A stretch of 64,000 nt of DNA from Cyanodermella asteris (taxonomy: Eukaryota; Ascomycota; Lecanoromycetes; Ostropales; Stictidaceae): the NCBI GenBank assembly GCA_900618795.1, contig UYJD01000010.1, positions 71,495 to 135,494 of the forward strand, in the 5' to 3' direction. A program made the translations under genes and the position numbers. Under the pieces are notes generated by a model, which did no database searches, was not told where the DNA came from, and saw only the letters and a list, made by a program, of their open reading frames with translations. Below, piece by piece: positions 33,656 to 46,340 of the stretch (positions are counted from its first letter, which is position 1; each line of letters begins with the position of its first letter).

Positions 33656-33678
33656 GCATCATCATCATCACCACCACC
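33656..33678 (+). repeat. (CAT)n/(CAC)n microsatellite
   Basis: CATCATCATCATCACCACCA, an imperfect trinucleotide run of about 23 bp in non-coding sequence. Confidence 0.8.
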
Positions 33679-34437
33679 TCCGTTCACTCCGAATAGCGCG
33701 AATGCCCGTGTTTCGCTTAGGCTGCACTTGAAATAAACAGGACTTTTGAGAGCCCTGGAAAGGACCTTTCGCTTAGTTAAAATGTCTTTTCGCACCAGAG
33801 TGTCCTGGGCCGTGCGCTCGTGTCAGTCGAATGGGGGGAGAAACAGGGAAAACAGGGTCTCGAGACAAGTGTTCTCCAAATAGACTGAATATCACAGCAC
33901 GGATGCACACTCAGAGGCGGACTCGCTCTCAAATACCGGACCCTTTTCGTCCAAGCTCTCCTCTTTCCACCGAGATGCAGATGAGGAAGACGAAGGCCGC
34001 GTTTCAGAATTCTTCCTCGCAGTCAAAGGCTCGTCCTTGCCATTGTTGAGGGGCCCAGGCGTGCGGTTCGTGATGATACGGATCACTGCAGTTCTCGTTT
34101 TTCTGCAATGACCTCATCTTATCATTTTCCGCCCTGAAGCGCGTCAGCCCTTCGTGCTTTTCTACTTTGCGTCAAGAGGCCCGTTATCGTTTGCACTGCG
34201 CGCTTTTCCTCTCTTTCCAAGGACCCGTTTAACTCGGCGCAAAAAAATTGTCCCAAGCGAAGCTACGCCGTGCTGAACGCTTTCGTTTGTTTTAAGTTTC
34301 GGGCTTTTCCTGTTAGTGTCATGCACGAGCGCATCATTGTCCACGAGTGTCGACCCCACTGTCGGGCAGGACAAATGACAAACAAGCACACCACATACTG
34401 TGCCCGCTGCACAACACTCAAAGCCAAGCAGGCTTCA

Positions 34438-34462
34438 TTCGTTCGTTCGTTCGTTCGTTCGT
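34438..34462 (+). repeat. (TTCG)n microsatellite
   Basis: About six perfect TTCG units (25 bp) in the gene-poor stretch. Likely polymorphic between strains. Confidence 0.85.
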
Positions 34463-35393
34463 CGATCTCGGTGCAAAAACCGCGCAGTGCGTTGTCTCAC
34501 TTACGAAGCCCTATTATTGATGCGGACTGATTCACTTGTCGAATAAAAGTCATGTTTCTGTTGAGAACAGTGTGCAGCACTGACGTCGGCAAATTCGCGC
34601 TCGAAAGGTCCGTTCTGACGCCACGTGCTGCATGGCGCGGGTGAGGCGTTTCCGCTGATGTAGCGCTGCTTTTGAGGACTTGTCGCTGGGTTTCGTGAGG
34701 GGCCGGGCCGGGCCCGCATTGCTCAGCTCAGGTCGAGGTCAGTGAGATCGAGATATCGCCCGGATCGATGATATGAATTGACTTCGTGCACACCTTTGAA
34801 CTGCGTGGCTTGTAAGTAGGCCAACGTGCAGTCAAGATCGACCTCTGGGTCTCTTGCAACAACGAAGCTGCCGGCGCTGATCGAGCGCACTTTTACAAGG
34901 ACAAGCCCCTGCTGTAGTGAGACGGCAAGTGATCACATTTTTTGCTGGCAATACCACACATCTTATTGCTGTGCTGTGCCTAAATGTCCAGTCTCGCACC
35001 GGTTCGAAACCTTGTTCGATTGCCGAAGAAAAGCAATCGAATAATTCGAGGCTGTGTTTGCGCATGTTCTCTTACAAAGCTCTGAAGATGCGGGCCTTGC
35101 GAACGTTTGTCAACGGTGTCAGAAAGGTTGGTGCTTTGGACTCGCGCTTACCATCTCTACGAGCATCTCGTTGATCAGCACGCGCTACCGAGTCACAAAA
35201 GAGGGGGGCTTGTCGTGAGCCACTTGAGTTATCGCCGACTGGCCGTTGGTAACCGCAGAGTAGGAGGATGCATCGGGGCAGATCCCACACGACCGAGACA
35301 GGTTACGTTCGTGCCTCGTTGACATGCCATGGCTGAAGTCTCTTTCAAACTCGCGGATCCGAAGCAAGCCAACGACGATGTGATGAGCTCTCG

Positions 35394-36225
35394 TCAGTCA
35401 GGAAGCAACCAGAGCTGCCATGCAGACTTGTGGATGTCCCTCGAGCGGTGAGGAGCATTTTCAAGCATTGCTAGATGCTTGCTGCACGACAAAGTGTCCA
35501 GTATGAATTGTCTGCGAACATATATGGAGTCAGTCTGTCCAAACTCTCGCCTTGCTGTCACGCACTCCACAGGCATTGAAGCTCGGGAGACTCATGTAGC
35601 CGTAATCCATGCTGGAGACAACGTGATTCGGAATCAATAGCCGGGTATATCGACCCAGATGCTGTAGCCTCGGTGGTTTCCATGAATCTAAAGAGGCGAA
35701 TAACTCCAAGGCACATTTCGGCGCGGCCGGACGGGATTGGTGGCGAGTCGCAAGCGGTACGTTGGATTGAACTCATTGTAGCCAGCCTGGCTCGAGAAGG
35801 GTGATGGTATTCTTGAGAGCGGTGCTCTAGTCGTCTGTTTGCATGCCGGCCTGTACGTATCTGAGGTGGACTACGTCGAAGAAGCCGAGTCAATGCTTTG
35901 GAATGGCTGTCTGACGTCCGCAATGTGAAAACTGAAATTGGACGGTGAAGAGGTGGTACCTAGAAATGTGGGATCGCTATGTCGTCGCCGCGATATTCTG
36001 CCAAGTGCAGGCGTTTAGCGAGATCCAGTAGCCAGATGCTGGTTCCGGTTGCAGAATTCGCAATGTGAGCACGGTTCGACGGTAGATCTGATAAGATGTC
36101 TGGATGCAGGTAGTAGCCTCGACAGTCTGTGACATGTCGATGTTGCGCTGCTGAACGCTCGACCTCAGGCCCATCCCGAGCAACGAAGTACTCATCCATC
36201 TTAGACGCTGTTCTCTCGGTCATGA
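35394..36225 (-). pseudogene. Decayed SAM-dependent methyltransferase
   Basis: Minus-strand remains of a fungal class I methyltransferase (LaeA/UMTA-like). From ATG 36225 an intact piece reads ERSAAQHRHVTDCRGYYLHP, the usual N-terminal pattern, then motif I as ATGTSIWLLDLAK, where relatives have TGTG. The frame ends at a TAG (35960-35962). Further fragments in other frames match the family in order: NFSFHIADVRQPF, then FFDVVHLRYVQAGMQTDD at 35832-35883, then TALKNTITLLEPG near 35790-35825, followed by a TGA where Trp is expected. A possible C-terminal piece lies at 35394-35576. At least one frameshift and several stops; many differences look like C:G to T:A changes. Function (secondary metabolism or regulation) is lost. 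Confidence 0.75.
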
Positions 36226-36894
36226 TACCGACAGGAATATGTTTTTTCTTTGCATATCGCTGTTTGGAGTTACTGTTAGCTGGGGCGGTCCAATGTAGGC
36301 GCACGGCCCATGACCGAAGCCTGCGGTCTGGAGAAGAGACCGCATTGACTCCAGACCACGTTGCTGACCTTGGAAGTGGTCAGTTTGCACACATTGATAC
36401 ATCATTATTCGCTGTCACTCATCGACCACCGAGATGTCGCCATGCGGGATTCTCGTGTTCAAGCTCATTAGAGAAGACCTGCATGCTATCGAGGACCGTG
36501 AAAAGTGGATTACAGCTTGCGAACACCTCCTGGTCAATCGACTCTTTGTCATGAAACACCAGATTTGTACCGAGCCGACTCGAAGCACCTGCTACCAGAC
36601 CTAGAATGTCATTACAACAGCTAATCTGCTTTGTCTGAAAGGGGTCATCCTTCACGATGTCACACCACCAATAAGAAGGACCAGCCCCCCTCGGACTCCC
36701 AAGGATGCCCACGATGCCAACCAGGAACTCCGACCAGCCGAGGCAAGCTCGACGACCCAGGCAGCAGTTCGCAACACCAGCCCATCCGTCTACCTACTCA
36801 GCATAAATCCATTGAAAACCATCCCCAGCACTTCAAACATCTCCATCTCCATTCGCAACAAACACCAAAGAAAAAAAAATAGAAAATTCCAAAA
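36226..36894. other. Intergenic, with a doubtful 97-aa minus frame
   Basis: About 670 bp. The minus frame 36419-36712 starts with ATG and has a varied composition (WWCDIVKDDPFQTKQISCCN) but no family I know; it may be part of another eroded gene. The last 60 bp are A-rich, ahead of the MAPEG start. Confidence 0.35.
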
Positions 36895-37452
36895 ATGCCA
36901 GCCACAGCCTTCGCCGCCGACGCCCTAGGCCAAACCCAGCTCCTCAAGCCGCTCGTCACCCTCGCCGGCTGGACCTTCGTCATGGAAATCTGGATGTACG
37001 CGACCCGCCTGCCGGCCATCAGCAAGTACAAGGTCAACCTGACCCCGGACAAGGCCGCCGCCGACTTCAGCACCAAGATCCCCATCCGGATCCGCCAGAT
37101 TGCGGACAACTACAACCACCTGCACGAGCAGCCGACGACCTTCTACGCCGTGGCGTTGGCGCTGGCGCTCCTGGGCGACGACCACCCGTATACCGTGTAC
37201 GGGGCGTGGGGATATGTGGGACTTCGCGTTTTGCATTCGCTGTTCCAGAGCTTGTATAATCACCCGATTCCGGTGAGTGTTTTTTTTTTCCATTGCATAA
37301 ATTTGCTTCCTTTTTCCCCCCTCGGATAACGAATGTCATGGGAGAATGGTTGACTGATGCGGTTTGGGTTTTAGGTGAGGTTCACCATTTTCGCTACGAG
37401 CTCGATTGTTGCTGCGGGTTTGACTGCTCGTCTTGCCCAGCTTGTGTACTAG
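36895..37452 (+). CDS. MAPEG-family membrane protein (microsomal glutathione S-transferase-like)
   Basis: Two exons, 36895-37272 and 37375-37452, intron 102 bp in phase 0; 151 aa. Four hydrophobic helices typical of MAPEG proteins (PF01124): LLKPLVTLAGWTFVMEIWMY, then after RQIADNYNHLHEQPTTFYAV (the conserved RxxDNxxE/N-x-x-E-type glutathione-site loop), ALALALLG, LRVLHSLFQSLYN, and TIFATSSIVAAGLTARLAQ. Probably ER or mitochondrial outer membrane, conjugating glutathione to lipophilic substrates or reducing lipid peroxides. Ends 309 bp from the convergent MED17. Confidence 0.88.
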
Positions 37453-37760
37453 GTATGGGGATCTTTGCTGTTGCCGCGAAAGTTACCTGTTTCATGTCGG
37501 TACCGATGTCAGTCGACGGTGTCTACGCATCGTCGCTCAGTCGATTGTGTATAATGAACGCGGTTATTGATCTACTTGCATTCTCTTGAGTGTCGGGATG
37601 GCAATGATAATGGTTTCTTTCGCAAACTCCCTCGCCCGAGGCCGGCAAATCGCGCAGAAATCATGCGCACTATGCAAAAAGAGCAAATCCGCTCATCGTG
37701 TCTACGACTGTCCGCATGAGCACAGCCGTGGCTCATTTTGGAAGGCCACTGGTTCGTCGC

Positions 37761-39656
37761 TTAATTGTCTTTGTCAATTTTCGCAAGCTGAGCTGCAATG
37801 TCGACCTTTCCTTCATCGCCAGCAATGACGGACCAGATATCCTCATTCGATTCCGGGCTACCTGGCGCAGGCTTGAGCCAAACAACATCCAGCCGACCCC
37901 GCCGAATCTGTATCCTCACCAGTTGTGTGCGCATGCCATGAGAACCCGGTTTCACCTTGGTGCGAATCTCGCCGGTCTGCAGTGAATCGAGGACCCATTG
38001 TTCCGGATCAACCTTACTGTACATGTATTCGGTCAAACGTAGCTGGATCAGGTGTAAGATGGCATCTTCAAACTCTGACTGGTCCGTCATGGTCAGATAG
38101 CGCGCAGTTTCTTTCATGTGGCTGTCGGTGGGCACGCCGTTGAGCTCGTAGCGGAATTCGGGGCCCGGCCGAAACATTATCTTAAACGTCGGCTTCAAGT
38201 CTAGTAAACGAAGGATATATGTTGAAGCCGTTGGATTGCAGAGCTTGTCCACGATACCTTCAACTATCGGGACGGCAGAGCTTTTTGACCGCTCCATGGC
38301 TTCTTGCAAGCCCATGTCGTCGCGTGGGGCATCGAGAGAGACGTTGAATCCCGATCGCTTCAGGATCGAGGATATGCCTTGCAGGAACTCGTTCATTGAG
38401 CGATGGACGCTTTGGTGCTGGGTACGAACGAGTAGAGGATATAGGATATGGTGGACATCTCGCGCAGGTTTGCGTGATCTTAGGGGCTGCGGAGGAGCGG
38501 TGCGGCGATTGTGTATTCGTCGAAACCCGTGCGAGAGAAGGATTCGAAGAACTGGTGCTAGGGAGCTCACGATCTGCTGATAGAATTGTGTCTGTGGCGA
38601 TGAATCTTGGTCGGGCGGATCGACGGCATCTCCTGGTGTCGTCAGAGATAGGACAATATCGGCATCGCTCTCGAATGGAACGATGATTCCTTGGTCAGTC
38701 CACTTCACTCCTCTGCTCCATAATGCGGCGGCTTCTCTCGATAGCTCATGAAAAAGCTCCTCGTCAAAGAGCGTGTCTCGCGCACGTTTCAGAGCTGTAT
38801 GCAAAGAGCTATCCTCCATCGCGTCCGGGTTCACGAGATCTTCCTTCGAAGCCGCAACGATCTTGCCTTTAGACCTTATCTCAACACGAAGTCGCTTCCC
38901 CTCCGCAAGATGTCCGGGCAGATTCAGGTCCACCCTTCCTCCCTCGTCCTGTCCGATCTGGACCATCCCCTGCTCTCTGTATGTCGGTGCGGATTCTAAA
39001 GCACTAATCCGTACGCCCAGCGACCTCGGGTTCCGGGGAACCCGCCCCACAATCCACCCATTCGACCTTATTTGCACGAGATCTTCCCAATGCTGTGCTT
39101 CCTTCCTCATCTCGTCCTCGAGTCGTTTCGCAGCCGCAAGTAGAGTGTCAGCGCTCGAGTTCAGCGACTGGAGCTTGATGCCCGTCGCGACCATCCGCTC
39201 CCGTTCCGCCAGCGCCTTGACTTCCTCCACCTCCTTCCGCTGGTTCATGTTCACCGGCGGCTTCACCAGAAGCATCTGTCCCAGAGAACCCAGCGGCGCG
39301 CGATCTTTCGTTTGTTGCCCCAGACTCACCGCAGCGCCGGGCCGTTTCTCGGTCAGTAGCAGCGATATGAAGTCCCTTGCCGTCGCGGCCTCGACTTGTG
39401 CCGTCCAGAGTCCCCTTAGGATTTGCTCTTTCGCCTTGAAAAGCTGTTCCCGTTTCTTTGCCACGCTATCTTCGTCTTCCTCGTCCTCATTGGTTTCGCT
39501 CATTGCGTCCTCGCCTTCACGGGTGATGTCGTCTTCCAGCTCTTGCTCCGTCAGGTCCCGGAATGAGCCGCGTTGTTCGTTCATTCGTTGAATTGAGGTT
39601 GCGACTGGTGGCCGCGGAGGCTCCGGTCCCCAGGGCGCAATGCTGATGGCCTCCAT
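37761..39656 (-). CDS. MED17: Mediator of RNA polymerase II transcription subunit 17
   Basis: Srb4/MED17, the essential scaffold of the Mediator head module that contacts Pol II, TFIIH and other head subunits. Single exon, 631 aa from ATG 39656. The frame is open further upstream to about 39815 but has no ATG there, and the chosen start gives the family opening (MEAISIAPWGPEPPRP, then RMNEQRGSFRDLTEQELEDD). An acidic stretch follows (ETNEDEEDEDS), then a coiled coil around KKREQLFKAKEQILRGLWTA and REFISLLL-like DFISLLLTEKRPG. The C-terminal half holds GWIVGRVPRNPRSLGVRI and the late ILHLIQLRLTEYMY helix. Intact. Confidence 0.93.
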   Translation of the reverse strand: MEAISIAPWGPEPPRPPVATSIQRMNEQRGSFRDLTEQELEDDITREGEDAMSETNEDEEDEDSVAKKREQLFKAKEQILRGLWTAQVEAATARDFISLLLTEKRPGAAVSLGQQTKDRAPLGSLGQMLLVKPPVNMNQRKEVEEVKALAERERMVATGIKLQSLNSSADTLLAAAKRLEDEMRKEAQHWEDLVQIRSNGWIVGRVPRNPRSLGVRISALESAPTYREQGMVQIGQDEGGRVDLNLPGHLAEGKRLRVEIRSKGKIVAASKEDLVNPDAMEDSSLHTALKRARDTLFDEELFHELSREAAALWSRGVKWTDQGIIVPFESDADIVLSLTTPGDAVDPPDQDSSPQTQFYQQIVSSLAPVLRILLSHGFRRIHNRRTAPPQPLRSRKPARDVHHILYPLLVRTQHQSVHRSMNEFLQGISSILKRSGFNVSLDAPRDDMGLQEAMERSKSSAVPIVEGIVDKLCNPTASTYILRLLDLKPTFKIMFRPGPEFRYELNGVPTDSHMKETARYLTMTDQSEFEDAILHLIQLRLTEYMYSKVDPEQWVLDSLQTGEIRTKVKPGSHGMRTQLVRIQIRRGRLDVVWLKPAPGSPESNEDIWSVIAGDEGKVDIAAQLAKIDKDN

Positions 39657-40014
39657 CCCGGCGTCAGCTGGGTCTGCGTACTGATAGCAGCCCAGCGAAG
39701 GGGCTTGACTGAAAGGAATCGAGGGATGCGAGGGTTTCTGATTGAGTGCGACGTGCAGCGGACTGCGGCTCCGGCCAACGGGACTTGCCGAGGCAGACGA
39801 GACGGAGACGTTCACGACGTTTCAACCGAGAAGTCTGCTGGCTCAATCGGAACGGAAACTGAGCTTTCAGTAAGCAGGGTCGGAAGCACTTTGCCTAAGT
39901 TCACCTGCTGACTGAAAGCAAGATGACTTGAGTAATCCGTGTACAATTTTGAGTCCAGCTCACTTCAGTCTACCTGGGCAGGTAGCTAATCTCGATCTCG
40001 TTGCTCAATCCCGT

Positions 40015-41280
40015 CTATTCCTTCGATGCCTTCCACTCATTGTACTTGCTGTAGATGCCCTTTGCAAACTCATCATGCAGGCGATCCACAACCACATCCG
40101 TAGTCATCTCCTGCTGCAGCGCCGCAAAGCCACAGATGCCATTCTCCCTGTCAACTCACCACTCCAACAGTGGCAGTCCACCCCAATGCATCGTGTGCTT
40201 CGCTTTGAAGCCCGGAATGTTACTCATGCAAAGCATACCACCCAAGCCGTAGTCAATATTGTACTTCGAAACATCGATATGCCCATCGATACCCACCGCA
40301 GCGCCCGGAATATTTGCGATTGCACTCAACGCCGCGTTCGCCTGGGGACTCAATTGAGGCGTGAACATCACCTTCGTAGTCTCCTTCTTGAGCAGGACTT
40401 CATCATCGCGTAGCAGACTTTGTAGAACCTTGAAGTAATCTCCTACCCTGGCAAAGCCGTGGCTGCCCGCGGACTCTTCCTGCATTGTCCCGAGGAAGAT
40501 CTCACGGTCTGCTAGGACGGCAAGTCCGCTATCGGGATCTCGCTTGCACATGTCCGCCAAGTCGGCCATCAGCTCAGGATGGTTCAGAGGCCAGAATGTG
40601 ATGCCGTCGATCCCCAAAGGCGTGAAGATGTTGGCCTGCATGTAGTCTTCGAGGCTCTGACCGGAGACGGTGGCAACGGCTCTGCCAGCCCAGTCGATAC
40701 CGAAACCATAGGCCCATGATGAGCCCGGCTCGAACGTCAATGGAAGGTTGTATCTTTCCGCGACGCTGGTGCCGCCTCCTAGCGGGTCACGACCATTCTC
40801 TTCGTACCATTTGGCAATGGTCGGAGAGAAGAAGTGGTACGAAGCCCCAGCGCTGTGAGTGAGGAGTTGCCTGCGCCATGAGTCAGTACTACCCCTCTGT
40901 GAGACCCTTGAGGATTGAGCTTACCTTCATGTAATTGGCTTCGTGCTCGGATGCTCTACGAACTTTCCCTCCTCATTCAAGGTGACGATGTTTTTGTTAG
41001 CCAGCTCGGGGATCACCTTGGAAATATCGCCATCGAGCTCGAGCAGACCACGTTCAACGCACTGCATAGTGGCGATGGTCCCTAGCAACTTCGTACAGCT
41101 GGCAAGTCTCACAAAAGTATGCTTGTCAAAGGGCTTCGCTTCTGCATCGGGCTTCCACGAGCGCACGCCAATGGTCTTTTCAAAGTGAAAGCTACCGTCG
41201 GCGTTCGAGGCCAACAGGATCGCGCCAGGTCCAAAAAGCTTCTTCTCGTAAGCTTGTTCCCAAACTTGTTCGAAAGACAT
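40015..41280 (-). pseudogene. Class-C beta-lactamase/transesterase-like serine hydrolase with two in-frame TGA
   Basis: Related to LovD-type acyltransferases and EstB-type esterases. Two exons, 41280-40925 and 40870-40015, intron 54 bp; 404 codons in one frame. The catalytic SxxK is present (SCTK, residues 61-64), as are RQLLTHSAG, WAYGFGIDWAG and a C-terminal HWGG. Two TGA codons interrupt it: 40927-40929 (codon 118, between STKPIT and RQLLTH) and 40156-40158 (codon 357, between PLLEW and VDRENGICGF). The second is at a family Trp (WW pair). A GTGAGT..GCAG intron of 46 bp could cover the second stop, but splicing it removes the conserved VDRENGICGF and brings a new stop at once. So the gene is probably dead or being lost. 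Confidence 0.8.
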
Positions 41281-41847
41281 GATGAGCTGGAACGATATTG
41301 AATATTGGGAGCAGTTATCACACAGACGGTCTTGCGCTTGTCGTGGTGGTGAAGTAGGAAATGTCGATAGTGCTCCGAGACATTAATGAGGGGGAGACCT
41401 ACCATCTTCTTATGCATTGAAGAAGCCATGCGACGCTCAGTCTCGAGCCTTGCCGCCACTGTTAGCCCTTGACGCTAAAGAATCCCCAAGCGTAAATGGC
41501 TGAGGGGTAACAGGGCTTAGCTTTGTCCTGTGACTTGCGATGTCGTCCGCGCCGCAATCGCCAACACGCAGATACTCGTCGACGTCTGCTTGATAGGCTG
41601 AGCCCAACGCTTCTCACAAAATCTGGGTTGCGCCTTTGCAAGCAGACAGGTGAACGAATACTGAAGAGAGCTGACCGTTATGGAAAAGCTTTGTTTGATT
41701 ATCATTACTCCGAAATGCTTACCCACCGCGTGAAAAGCAGTATCTTGAGCTCTGGATTGGGTGAAGAGACACGCAGTCAGCCTCACTGGCCGTCTATTCG
41801 CCAACGTGCCTGTACTTTGTAAGAATATTCCCGCAGTGTGCCTTACT
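41281..41847. other. Intergenic, no gene seen
   Basis: About 570 bp between two minus-strand genes (hydrolase promoter side missing; PFK1 3' side). Overlapping short frames only. Confidence 0.45.

Positions 41848-46340
<4,493 letters not shown>

Larger units (their letters stand above)
33053..35393. other. Gene-poor stretch with microsatellites
   Basis: About 2.3 kb without a supportable gene on either strand: frames are short and lack motifs. Contains two microsatellites listed separately. Borders a decayed methyltransferase, so more eroded gene remnants are possible. Confidence 0.5.

Noticed and set aside
34999-35009. GGTTCGAAACC, like a tRNA B box
   Set aside because: No A box or foldable cloverleaf in the preceding 60 bp; one mismatch-bearing 11-mer is not enough.
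38773-39591. 272-aa plus-strand frame over MED17
   Set aside because: Antisense of MED17; Ser/Arg-rich low-complexity product with no family match.
40111-40156. 46-bp intron (GTGAGT..GCAG) hiding the second stop of the serine hydrolase
   Set aside because: Splicing there gives a new stop within three codons and removes a conserved stretch; the unspliced frame matches the family better.
27409-40158. Idea that TGA is read as tryptophan in this organism
   Set aside because: TGA is the normal terminator of THI20, AP-2 alpha, NTH1, PFK1 and the FMN reductase here, and core genes use TGG for Trp throughout.
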